From Amycolatopsis sp. NBC_01488 (GTDB taxonomy: Bacteria; Actinomycetota; Actinomycetes; Mycobacteriales; Pseudonocardiaceae): DNA of 64,000 bases. Positions 24,740 to 33,217 of this stretch are shown here, piece by piece (the first letter of the stretch is position 1; the number at the start of each line of letters is the position of its first letter). The stretch spans positions 7,970,501-8,034,500 of the forward strand of contig NZ_CP109434.1 of the NCBI RefSeq assembly GCF_036227105.1, written 5' to 3'. The position numbers and the translations under genes were made by a program. The notes beneath the pieces are model-generated. The model was not told the DNA's origin. It was given only the letters and a program-made list of their open reading frames with translations, and made no database searches.

Positions 24740-25519
24740 TCAGCGGTGGGTGAAGCGCGGTGGCCGTCGCTCCAGGAACGCGGCGACGCCCTCCGCGTAG
24801 TCCACGCCGTGCAGCGCCTCGGACCGGATCTCCTCGACCTCCGCGTCCGAGGTCTCCTGCCCCGCCACGATCTTTTCGATGATCCGGTTCATCCCGCGGA
24901 TCGACGCCTGTGAGCGCGCGCAGAGCGTCGAGGCGAACTCCAGCGTCGACGTCTCCAGCTCGCCGGCCGGGAAGACGTCGTTGAGCAGCCCGATCTCGCG
25001 GGCCCGGCCCGCCGTGATCAGCTCGCCGGACAGCAGGAAGTACTTGGCGTGCGCCGGGCCGACCAGCGAGACCAGCTGGCGCGTCGAGTCGAAGTGGTAG
25101 ACGATGCCGAGCTTCGCCGGGGTGATGCCGAACCGGGACCCCTCGGCCGCGAACCGGAAATCGCACGCCACCGAGATCTGGCAGCCGCCGCCGATGCAGT
25201 TGCCCTGGATCATCGCCACCGACGGCTTGCGCAGCGCCGTCAGCGCCGCGACCGCGCCTTCGACCGCCTTGTCGTAGCTCGCCGCGCCCTCGGCCGTCGT
25301 CCGCCGCTCGCCGAACTCGCTGATGTCCGCGCCGGCCGAGAAGTGCTTGCCCGCGCCCGCGAGCACGAGCACCTTCAGCGCCGGGTCGGCCGCCACCTCG
25401 GCCACCACGTCCGGGATCGCCGACCACATGCCGTAGGTGATCGCGTTCATCTTCTCCGGCCGGGTCAGCGTGAGCCGGGCGACTTCGCCGTCGCGCGTCA
25501 GCTCGAATCCGTCGGTCAT
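24740..25519 (-). CDS. Enoyl-CoA hydratase/isomerase family protein
   Basis: A 259-residue crotonase-fold protein. The oxyanion hole segments are AGAGKHFSAGADISEF and IQGNCIGGGCQISVACDFRFA; the acidic catalytic position after the second segment reads GITPAKLGI, where an Ala/Lys pair replaces the usual Glu, so it may be an isomerase or a non-hydratase member. It is monocistronic and divergent from the hydrolase gene. Confidence 0.88.
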   Translation of the reverse strand: MTDGFELTRDGEVARLTLTRPEKMNAITYGMWSAIPDVVAEVAADPALKVLVLAGAGKHFSAGADISEFGERRTTAEGAASYDKAVEGAVAALTALRKPSVAMIQGNCIGGGCQISVACDFRFAAEGSRFGITPAKLGIVYHFDSTRQLVSLVGPAHAKYFLLSGELITAGRAREIGLLNDVFPAGELETSTLEFASTLCARSQASIRGMNRIIEKIVAGQETSDAEVEEIRSEALHGVDYAEGVAAFLERRPPRFTHR

Positions 25520-25654
25520 GATGGAAATCTAACAGTGGCGCGAAGAGCGTCCGTTGAGGGCGGCGGTGGGGAGGAAGGCGGAGCTTAACTGCTCGCCCTG
25601 AGCGAAAACTGCGGTGTGTGACACGGTCCTGTCGCTAGCTTGGGGGTCATGGCG

Positions 25655-26482
25655 ATGATCGAGGTGGGCGGGACGGCGTTCGGCTACGACGAAGCGGGCG
25701 AGGGGCCCGCGGTCGTGCTGCTGCACGCCGCCATCGGCGACCGCCGGATGTGGGACGCCCAGTTCGCCTCGCTCGCCAGCACGCACCGGGTGATCCGCTA
25801 CGACCGCCGCGGCTTCGGGGAGACCTCCGACGGGCCCGGCGAGTACGCCCACTACGAGGACCTGCTGGCCCTGCTCGATGCCCGGGGGATCGAGCAGGCC
25901 GCGCTGGTCGGGGCGTCGATGGGCGGGGCGTGCGCGCTGGACGCCGCCCTGGCCGCGCCGGAGCGGGTCACCCGGGTCGTGCTGCTCGGCTCGGGCCTGA
26001 CCGGGCACACCTGGCCCGAGCACATGCAGCGGGACATCGCGCGGGTGACCGCCGAGACGGTCCCCGCCGAACGTCTTGCGCGCTACGCCGCCCGCGAGGG
26101 CGACGTCGACGAGGCCGACGTGCGCGCCATGGCGGAGGCCAACATCCGCTACCTCGTGGCCGGCCCGGAGCGTGCCGTGTCCGTGCTGCCCGCCGGAATG
26201 CTCGCGCTGGTGCGGGAAATGTGCGAGCAGGTCTACCGGCACGACTGGACGGCTCCACAGTGGACGGAACGGATCCCGGACACCCGGCACCGGCTCGGCG
26301 AGATCACCACCCCCGCCCTGGTGGTGATCGGCACGGCGGACGCGCGCGGGCTCGTCGAGCTGTCCCACCACCTCGCCAAGTCGCTGCCGGACGCGGAGCT
26401 GGTCGAACTCCCCGACACCGGGCACCTCCCGGCGATGGAACGGCCGGACGAGGTCGGCTCCCTGCTGCGGAGGTTCCTCTAG
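25655..26482 (+). CDS. Alpha/beta hydrolase
   Basis: A 275-residue alpha/beta hydrolase. LLHAAIGD is the oxyanion turn, VGASMGGACALDAAL holds the nucleophilic Ser, and DTGHLPAMERPDEV near the C-terminus supplies the catalytic His; the acid is probably the Asp in VIGTADARG. The ATG at 25655 is preferred because GGGGG lies eight bases upstream; the ATG at 25649 and a TTG at 25640 are also in frame. The substrate is unknown. Confidence 0.87.
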   Translation: MIEVGGTAFGYDEAGEGPAVVLLHAAIGDRRMWDAQFASLASTHRVIRYDRRGFGETSDGPGEYAHYEDLLALLDARGIEQAALVGASMGGACALDAALAAPERVTRVVLLGSGLTGHTWPEHMQRDIARVTAETVPAERLARYAAREGDVDEADVRAMAEANIRYLVAGPERAVSVLPAGMLALVREMCEQVYRHDWTAPQWTERIPDTRHRLGEITTPALVVIGTADARGLVELSHHLAKSLPDAELVELPDTGHLPAMERPDEVGSLLRRFL

Positions 26483-26491
26483 GACAGTCCG

Positions 26492-27514
26492 CTAGGACAA
26501 CAGCTTCGCGGTCAGCTCGCCGCGGCTGCGGACGTCCACCTTGCCGAACACGGACTTGAGGTGGTCCTGCACCGTGTGCGCCGAGATGCCGAGCCGGGCC
26601 GCGATGTCCGAAGTGGACCGACCGGCCAGGACTTCGTGGCAGACGTCGCGTTCGCGGGTGGTCAGGCCGTACGCCGCGAGCAGCACGCTCAGCAGCTCGG
26701 CCCCCGAGGCCCGGCCGATCGTCACCACCGTCTCGTCGCCGTCCGGGTCGGTGACCAGCCGGCCGGCGTGCAGGACGATCCAGCCGCCGCGGGCGTCGCG
26801 GACCCGGGCGCGGAACGTCCCCGTCGCCGCCGCTCGCGCGCCGGTCACCACGGCGCGCAGCAGCACCGCGAAGCGGCCGGGGGCGATCTCGTCCAGTTCG
26901 GCCTGCCACGCCGCGGCCGCGGCGGTGGCCGCCCGCTGCCGGCCGTCCGGGCCGGTCACCACGATCGCCGGGTCGGCCCGCTCCCCCGCGTCCCGCGTGC
27001 GCGCGGCCACCCGCGTCGCCGCCGCCAGCGCCGGCGCGATCGCCGTCAGGAACTCGACCTCGCGGTCGCTGAACTCGCCGCCCCGCACCAGGCCGGCCGC
27101 GCCCCACGACGTCCCGTCGACCCGGAACACCGCGCGCAGCTCGTGGCGCAGGCCCAGCGGCCGCCAGACCTCGTTGAGCCGCCCGCTGCGTTCGACGTCG
27201 CGGCGCGGCAGGTCCGAGAGCCGGGCCACCGGCACCGGACGGCCGGCCAGCTCGGCGAAGGTGTGCGGCTGGGCGCCGTCGTACTCGTAGGTCGCCAGCA
27301 GCGGCTCGTACTGCCCCGGGATCCGTGTCCGCCCGCTCGTCATCGAGCTGATCACCGCGGTGTCCGGGTCCAGCGACGCCCAGCACGTCAGCTCCGTGGG
27401 CACGACGCGCTCGACCAGCTCGATGGCGGCGGCGTGCAGCTCGGCGACCCCGAGGCCCGCCGTCGCGAGCGCCGCGATGTCGCGCCGTACTCCGCGCGCC
27501 CGGCCCTCCCACAT
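26492..27514 (-). CDS. LuxR-type transcriptional regulator with GAF-like region
   Basis: A 340-residue regulator. Residues about 20-180 resemble a GAF sensor, 190-270 a second poorly conserved domain, and 275-335 a LuxR helix-turn-helix (LTTRERDVCHEVLAGRSTSDIAARLGISAHTVQDHLKSVFGKVDVRSRGEL). The ATG at 27514 opens MWEGRARGVRRD. It is divergent from the cupin gene, which may be its target. Confidence 0.88.
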   Translation of the reverse strand: MWEGRARGVRRDIAALATAGLGVAELHAAAIELVERVVPTELTCWASLDPDTAVISSMTSGRTRIPGQYEPLLATYEYDGAQPHTFAELAGRPVPVARLSDLPRRDVERSGRLNEVWRPLGLRHELRAVFRVDGTSWGAAGLVRGGEFSDREVEFLTAIAPALAAATRVAARTRDAGERADPAIVVTGPDGRQRAATAAAAAWQAELDEIAPGRFAVLLRAVVTGARAAATGTFRARVRDARGGWIVLHAGRLVTDPDGDETVVTIGRASGAELLSVLLAAYGLTTRERDVCHEVLAGRSTSDIAARLGISAHTVQDHLKSVFGKVDVRSRGELTAKLLS

Positions 27515-27601
27515 GAACGCAGTATGCGCCGGGCCGCGGCACCCGGGTATCCCACATTCCCGGGATGGTCCGCCGTTCGCCCGGTTCCTACCGTCGGCGG
27601 C

Positions 27602-28018
27602 ATGACCCACTTCAGTGCCCCGGGCGAAGGCCCGGAACTCGATTCGAAGGACGCGCGGATCACCGTCAAGATCGGCGCCGAGCACACCGGCGGCGCCTAC
27701 GAGCTGTTCGAGGTCGACGCGCCGCGCGGGCCGTCGGTCCCGCCGCACGCCGAGCCGTGGGCGAAGAGCTTCTACGTGCTGCACGGGCGCATCACGGTCT
27801 ACGTCGACGGCGAGCTGCACGACCTCGGCCCCGGCGCGTCGATCAGCATCCCGGCGGGCGCGGTCAACACGTTCACCGTGCACACGCCGTCGGCGAAGTT
27901 CCTCGCGGTCAGCCTGACCGACGCGATGGGCCGTTTCTTCCGCGACGTCGACCAGGTCCCGGCGGAGCGGATCCCGGAGGTCGCGAGCCGGCACGGCGTC
28001 GAGCTGGTGCGGCCGTGA
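27602..28018 (+). CDS. Cupin domain protein
   Basis: A 138-residue single-domain cupin. The first motif is PPHAEPWAKSFYVLHGRITVYVDG and the second is PAGAVNTFTVHT; the usual second His of motif 1 is missing, so metal binding is doubtful. It is coupled by a GTGA overlap to the DUF1304 gene. The function is not known; quercetinase-like or sensory cupins have this size. Confidence 0.82.
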   Translation: MTHFSAPGEGPELDSKDARITVKIGAEHTGGAYELFEVDAPRGPSVPPHAEPWAKSFYVLHGRITVYVDGELHDLGPGASISIPAGAVNTFTVHTPSAKFLAVSLTDAMGRFFRDVDQVPAERIPEVASRHGVELVRP

Positions 28019-28416
28019 ACGCCGTCGTCCAGGTCTTCGCCGGGATCGCGGCGCTGGTGCACCTGCTCGCGTTCACCTGGGAGGTCGTGCTGTTCGAACG
28101 GCCGGGCGTGCACCGGGACATCTTCGGCATCCCGACGGAGAACCTGCCCGCCACCCGGCTGTGGTCGTTCAACGTCGGCTGCTACAACCTGTTCCTCGCC
28201 GCCGGCCCGGTCACCGGGGTGATCCTGCTGCACACCGGCCACGTCGACGCCGGGCGCGCCCTGGTGCTCTACTGCTGCGGGTTCATGGCGCTGGCCGGGG
28301 TCGCGCTCGGCGTGTCGGATCTGCTCGCCCTCAGCCGTCCGCGGGGCACCGGCCGCGGTGGCGCGTTCGCGCAGACGGTCCCGCCGGTGGTCGCCCTGGT
28401 CGCGGCCTTGTTCTAG
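28015..28416 (+). CDS. DUF1304 membrane protein
   Basis: A 133-residue protein with four membrane helices (about 4-22, 50-70, 80-103, 115-133). HLLAFTWEVVLFERPGV and YNLFLAAG are the conserved pieces of DUF1304 (PF06993). GTG start in a GTGA overlap with the cupin gene. Its TAG stop shares CTAG with the stop of the convergent MarR gene. Confidence 0.85.
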   Translation: MNAVVQVFAGIAALVHLLAFTWEVVLFERPGVHRDIFGIPTENLPATRLWSFNVGCYNLFLAAGPVTGVILLHTGHVDAGRALVLYCCGFMALAGVALGVSDLLALSRPRGTGRGGAFAQTVPPVVALVAALF

Positions 28417-28841
28417 CCGGACCCGATCAGCTGCTCGCTCCAGCTCCGGATGGCCGCGGCCTGGCCGGGCGTGAGCCGGTCGAGGACGAGCCGGCGGACG
28501 TTGGCGCCGTGTGCCCGGGTGGCGCGCTCGGCCGTGCGACGTCCTTCGCCGGTCAGCTCGATCCCGGTGCGCCGGCCGGTGGCGCCGTCCTCGATCCGCG
28601 CCACCAGGCCGCGGTTCTCCATCCGCGTCAGCAGGTGCGCGACGCGGCTCTTCTCCCAGTCGAGCGCGTCGGCCAGTTCGCCGACGCGCATCGGCCGGGT
28701 CAGCGTCATCAGGACGCTGAACTCGGCCTTCGAGATGCCGCAGTCGCGCTGCAGCCCGCGGTCGAGTTCGCGGACGAGCAGCCGCTGGGCGCGCATCCAG
28801 GTGTCCCAGAACGCCCAGTCCTCCGGGCCCATGTCCGCCAT
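28413..28841 (-). CDS. MarR family regulator
   Basis: A 142-residue MarR protein. The winged helix spans residues about 35-100 (SKAEFSVLMTLTRPMRVGELADALDWEKSRVAHLLTRMENRGLVAR). It is divergent from the amidohydrolase gene, with a 7-bp-arm palindrome between the two starts. The likely role is repression of that gene and of itself. Confidence 0.92.
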   Translation of the reverse strand: MADMGPEDWAFWDTWMRAQRLLVRELDRGLQRDCGISKAEFSVLMTLTRPMRVGELADALDWEKSRVAHLLTRMENRGLVARIEDGATGRRTGIELTGEGRRTAERATRAHGANVRRLVLDRLTPGQAAAIRSWSEQLIGSG

Positions 28842-28859
28842 GGCGACAGTCTACGCTAG

Positions 28860-28875
28860 AGTTGACACGTCAACT
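28860..28875. promoter_or_regulatory. Probable MarR operator
   Basis: AGTTGAC (28860-28866) and GTCAACT (28869-28875) form a near-continuous palindrome with a 2-base centre. It lies in the 52-bp space between the divergent MarR gene and the amidohydrolase, overlapping any promoter for either. Size and placement are typical of MarR operators. Confidence 0.7.
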
Positions 28876-28893
28876 TCTGGGGAAAGGACACCG

Positions 28894-30163
28894 ATGAAGA
28901 CACTCCTGCGCGGCGGCATGGTGGTCAGCATGGACCCGGCCGTCGGGGATCTCCCCCGCGGTGACGTGCTGATCGAGGACGGCCGGATCGCGGCCGTCGG
29001 CGCCACTGTCGACGGCTCCGACGCCGAGGTCGTCGACGCCTCGGGCAAGATCGTGCTGCCCGGGTTCGTCGACACCCACCGCCACACCTGGCAAACGGCG
29101 TTCCGCGGCCTCGGCGCCGACTGGACGTTCGACCAGTACCGCGTCGCGATGCACGGCACGCTCAAGCCGCACTACCGGCCCGAAGACGTCCACCTCGGCA
29201 ACCTGCTCGGCCGGATCGGAGGCGCTGAACTCGGGCGTCACGACGATGCTCGACTGGTTCCACTGCGCCGACCACCCGGAGAACGCCGACGCCGCGATCG
29301 CGGCGCTGCGAGAAGCGCCCGGCCACTCGATCTTCTGCTACGGCGCCGCCGGGCCGGACATCGAGCCGGAGATCCGGCGCGTGCGGGACGTCCTACCCGG
29401 CGAGGACCTGGCGCTGGGCCTGCGTGGCCCGGTGATGTCCACAATGGACGAAACCGCGGCGGATGTCGCACTGGCCAAGGAACTCGGGCTCCGGATGAGC
29501 ACGCACGTGCACGGCACCGGTGGCTGGCCGCACGGCGACCGGCCGATCGCCGGGATGGCCGAGCGCGGGCTGCTCGACGACCGCGTCACCGTCGTGCACG
29601 GCAACGGCCTCTCCGATGACCAGCTGGCGATGCTGGCCGACGCGGGCAGCTCCGTGTCGATCAGCCCCGACGTCGAGCTGAAGATGGGCTTCGAACCGCT
29701 CATCACCGGCCGGGCGCTGGCCGCCGGTATCCGCCCGTCGCTGTCGGTCGACGACTGCCCCTCCGCCGGCGGCGACCTGTTCTCCGCCATGCGCACGGCC
29801 TTGGCTGCCGAGCGCGGCGGCCTCGCCTCGCGGGACGTCCTCGCGTTCGCCACGATCGACGGTGCCCGGACCTGCGGGCGCGAAGCCCGGACCGGCAGCA
29901 TCACAGTCGACAAGGACGCCGACCTCGTCCTGCTCGACGCCGAAGACCCGTCGGTCTTCCCGGTCGGCAACGCGGTCGGCACGGTCGTCGCGGCCGGTCA
30001 TCCCGGCCTGGTGGACAGCGTCTTCGTCGCCGGAAAAGCGGTCAAGCACAACGGAAAGCTGCTCGACGTCGACCTGCCGGCCCTGCGCGCCCGCCTGCTG
30101 GCGTCGCGCGACCGGATCGCCGCGGCCGCCGGCATCGCGGTGGACGGCTCCTGGACTCCCTAG
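28894..30163 (+). pseudogene. Amidohydrolase broken by one extra base
   Basis: A TRZ/ATZ-type amidohydrolase (cytosine deaminase or guanine-type fold) of about 420 residues in two frames. The first frame covers residues 1-108, with DTHRHTW giving metal ligands His62 and His64. The second frame covers the rest from EALNSGVTTMLDW to the C-terminus, with HVHGTGG, VVHGNGL and SVDDCPSAGGDL. Removing one G at 29218/29219 joins them as NLLGRIEALNSGVTTMLDW, which fits the family. Everything else looks intact, so this is a very recent mutation or a sequencing error. The stop shares CTAG with rel. Confidence 0.85.
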
Positions 30164-32508
30164 GAAGCCGACGTCACGCGGTAGACGTCGTAGACGCCTT
30201 CCACGCCGCGGACCACCTTGAGGACGTGGCCGAGGTGCTTCGGGTCGCCCATCTCGAACGAGAACCGGCTGACCGCCACCCGGTCGCGGGACGTCGTCAC
30301 CGACGCCGAGAGGATGTTGACCTTCTCGTCGGCCAGCACCTTGGTCACGTCCGAAAGCAGCCGGTGCCGGTCGAGCGCCTCGACCTGGATCGCCACCAGG
30401 AACACCGAAGACGCCGACGGCGCCCATTCGACCTCGACCAGCCGCTCGGGCTGGGACTGCAGGTCACCGGCGTTGGTGCAGTCGGTGCGGTGCACCGAGA
30501 CACCGCCACCGCGGGTCACGAAGCCGAGGATCTCGTCGCCCGGCACCGGGGTGCAGCAGCGGGCCAGCTTCGCCCAGACGTCGCTGGCGCCCTTGACCAC
30601 CACGCCGACGTCGTTGGAGCCGCGGCGCCGCGTGACGGTCGAGGGCGTCGCGCGCTCGGCGAGCTCCTCCTCCGCCGCGTCGACCCCGCCGATCAGCGCG
30701 ACGAGCCGCTGGACGACGTGCTTCGCGCTGGTGTGGCCTTCGCCGACCGCCGCGTACAGCGACGAGATGTCGGCGTGGCGCAGCTCGGTGGCGACCGCGC
30801 CCATCGACTCCGCGGAGACCAGCCGCTGGATCGGCAGGCCGACCTTGCGGATCTCCTTGGTGATGGCTTCCTTGCCGCCTTCGATCGCCTCGTCGCGGCG
30901 TTCCTTGGCGAACCACTGCCGGATCTTCGCGCGGGCCTTCGGCGAGCCGGCGAACTGCAGCCAGTCCCGCGACGGCCCCGCGTTCTCCGCCTTCGACGTG
31001 AAGATCTCGACGACTTCGCCGTTTTCCAGCTTGCGTTCCAGCGCGACCAGCCGGCCGTTGACGCGGGCGCCGATGCAGCGGTGCCCGACCTCGGTGTGCA
31101 CGGCGTAGGCGAAGTCGACCGGCGTCGAGTCCACGGGCAGCGTGATCACGTCGCCCTTGGGCGTGAACACGAAGATTTCGCGCGAGGCCAGTTCGTAGCG
31201 CAGCGACTCGAGGAAGTCACCCGGGTCCGCGGCCTCGCGCTGCCAGTCGAGGAGCTGGCGCATCCACGCCATCTCGTCGACGTCCATGGCGTTGCCGTTG
31301 TGCGTGCCCTTGGTCTCCTTGTAGCGCCAGTGCGCGGCGATGCCGTACTCGGCGGTGCGGTGCATCTCGTAGGTGCGGATCTGCACCTCGAGGGGCTTGC
31401 CGTCCGGGCCGATCACGGTGGTGTGCAGCGACTGGTAGACGCCGAACCGCGGCTGGGCGATGTAGTCCTTGAACCGGCCGGGCACCGGCTGCCACAGCGC
31501 GTGGACGACGCCCATCGCGGCGTAGCAGTCGCGGACGTCCTCGACGAGGATCCGCACGCCGACCAGGTCGTGGATGTCGTCCAGGTCGCGGCCGCGGACG
31601 ATCATCTTCTGGTGGATCGAGTAGTAGTGCTTCGGCCGGCCCTCGACCTTCGCGGTGATCCGCGACGACACGAGGTTGCTCGTCAGGTCGGTGATGACCG
31701 AGCGCAGGTAGATGTCGCGCGAGGGCGCGCGGTCGGCGACCAGGCGCACGATCTCGTCGTACTTCTTGGGCTGCAGGATGGCGAACGCGAGGTCTTCCAG
31801 CTCCCACTTGACCGTGGCCATGCCGAGGCGGTGGGCCAGCGGGGCGAGGACCTCGAGCGTTTCGCGGGCCTTGCGGGCCTGCTTCTCCGGCGGCAGGAAG
31901 CGCATGGTGCGCATGTTGTGCAGCCGGTCGGCGAGCTTGATGACCAGGACGCGGGGGTCCTTGGCCATCGCGATGACCATCTTGCGGATGGTCTCGGCCT
32001 CGGCGGACGTGCCGAGCTTGACCTTGTCCAGCTTGGTGACGCCGTCGACGAGCTCGGCGACCTTCTCGCCGAAGTCGGCCTTCAGGCTCTCGACCGCGTA
32101 ACCGGTGTCCTCGACCGTGTCGTGCAGCAGCGCGGCGACCAGGGTCGTGGTGTCCATGCCCAGCTCGGCGAGGATCGTCGCGACGGCGAGCGGGTGGGTG
32201 ATGTAGGGGTCGCCGGACTTGCGCCGCTGGTTCCGGTGCAGCTCCTCCGCGACGTCGTAGGCGCGCTGCAGCAGCCCGAGGTCGGCGTTGGGGTGCAGCT
32301 CGCGGTGGATGACGGCCAGGGGTTCGAGGACCTGCTTGACCGGGGCGGCGCGCTGTGCGGTGATCCGCCGGGCCAGGCGCGCCCGGACCCGCCGGGTCGC
32401 GGACGGGTTCGGCGCCGCGCCGTTCGGCTTGGGCGGCTGGGCCGCCGCCTGCCCGTTCTGCGGGGCGCCCTCTTTCGCGGGCACCGCGGCGTCGAGCTCC
32501 TGGCTCAC
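30160..32508 (-). CDS. rel: Bifunctional (p)ppGpp synthetase/hydrolase
   Basis: Makes and degrades the stringent-response alarmone. The 782-residue product has the HD hydrolase (SGDPYITHPLAVATILAELG and ALLHDTVEDTGY), the synthetase domain (YYSIHQK, DLVGVRILVEDVRDCYAAMG, FKDYIAQPRFGVYQSLHTTV), a TGS domain (VFTPKGDVITLP) and a C-terminal ACT domain ending VYRVTSAS. The GTG at 32508 has AGGAGG five bases upstream; starts further up lack it. Orthologue of Rv2583c, with apt next to it as usual. Confidence 0.97.
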   Translation of the reverse strand: MSQELDAAVPAKEGAPQNGQAAAQPPKPNGAAPNPSATRRVRARLARRITAQRAAPVKQVLEPLAVIHRELHPNADLGLLQRAYDVAEELHRNQRRKSGDPYITHPLAVATILAELGMDTTTLVAALLHDTVEDTGYAVESLKADFGEKVAELVDGVTKLDKVKLGTSAEAETIRKMVIAMAKDPRVLVIKLADRLHNMRTMRFLPPEKQARKARETLEVLAPLAHRLGMATVKWELEDLAFAILQPKKYDEIVRLVADRAPSRDIYLRSVITDLTSNLVSSRITAKVEGRPKHYYSIHQKMIVRGRDLDDIHDLVGVRILVEDVRDCYAAMGVVHALWQPVPGRFKDYIAQPRFGVYQSLHTTVIGPDGKPLEVQIRTYEMHRTAEYGIAAHWRYKETKGTHNGNAMDVDEMAWMRQLLDWQREAADPGDFLESLRYELASREIFVFTPKGDVITLPVDSTPVDFAYAVHTEVGHRCIGARVNGRLVALERKLENGEVVEIFTSKAENAGPSRDWLQFAGSPKARAKIRQWFAKERRDEAIEGGKEAITKEIRKVGLPIQRLVSAESMGAVATELRHADISSLYAAVGEGHTSAKHVVQRLVALIGGVDAAEEELAERATPSTVTRRRGSNDVGVVVKGASDVWAKLARCCTPVPGDEILGFVTRGGGVSVHRTDCTNAGDLQSQPERLVEVEWAPSASSVFLVAIQVEALDRHRLLSDVTKVLADEKVNILSASVTTSRDRVAVSRFSFEMGDPKHLGHVLKVVRGVEGVYDVYRVTSAS

Positions 32509-32633
32509 CCGCACCTCCTGCTGCTCGTGCGGCCTTCGAACCACCAGGGTAGCCGTTGCGCCTCGCGGCCCTCCCGGGTGCGCCCGTTCAGGGGGATGCC
32601 GAGGCCACGACCAGCGGATTCACGCCTGCCGCG

Positions 32634-32681
32634 GGTCGTGAGTGAGAAACAGCGTTAGAACACTGTTTCTCACTCACGACC
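32634..32681. repeat. Long intergenic palindrome between apt and rel
   Basis: A perfect inverted repeat with 19-bp arms (32634-32652 and 32663-32681) around a 10-base loop that can add a further GTT/AAC pair. The arms contain the repetitive GTGAGTGAGAAACAG. It lies 17 bases beyond the apt stop and 126 bases before the rel start. It could be an apt terminator, but the arms are not GC-rich and carry no T tract, so a mobile or repeated palindrome is equally possible. Confidence 0.8.
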
Positions 32682-32697
32682 AGCCACGGCAGACCAC

Positions 32698-33216
32698 TCA
32701 GCAGACCTTCAGCGCGTGGACCTTCCGGTCTCCGAGGACCTCGCGGCCGCCCAGGGCCGCCAGCTCCAGGACCACCGACACGCTGTCCACGACGGCTCCC
32801 ACGTCTTCCAGGAGCTTGCCCGTCGCCGCCACCGTGCCGCCCGTGGCCAGGACGTCGTCGAGGACCGCGATGCGCTGGCCCGGCCGGACCACGCCCGCCG
32901 GGAGCTCGACCGTCGCCGTGCCGTACTCCAGCGCGTAGTCCACCCGGCCCGCCACCTGCGGGAGCTTGCCGGGCTTGCGGATCAGCACCACGCCCAGGCC
33001 GCGGGCGTACCCGACAGCCGCGGCGAGGAGGAACCCGCGGGCCTCCACGCCGGCGAGCGCCTCGACCTCCGGGCCGACGGTGCCCGCCAGCGCGTCGATC
33101 ACCGCCTTGAACGCGCCCGCGTCCGCGAACAGCGGGCTGAGGTCGCGGAACAGCACGCCGGGCTCCGGGAAGTCCGGCACCTCGGCGATCAGGCCGAGGG
33201 CGTCGTCCAGCTGCAC
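32698..33216 (-). CDS. apt: Adenine phosphoribosyltransferase
   Basis: Salvages adenine to AMP with PRPP. The 172-residue product contains VEARGFLLAAAVGYARG and the PRPP-binding loop AVLDDVLATGGTVAATGKLLEDVGA. It ends in an operon with secF: only one base separates the apt start from the secF stop. Orthologue of Rv2584c. Confidence 0.96.
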   Translation of the reverse strand: MQLDDALGLIAEVPDFPEPGVLFRDLSPLFADAGAFKAVIDALAGTVGPEVEALAGVEARGFLLAAAVGYARGLGVVLIRKPGKLPQVAGRVDYALEYGTATVELPAGVVRPGQRIAVLDDVLATGGTVAATGKLLEDVGAVVDSVSVVLELAALGGREVLGDRKVHALKVC

Positions 33217-33217
33217 G

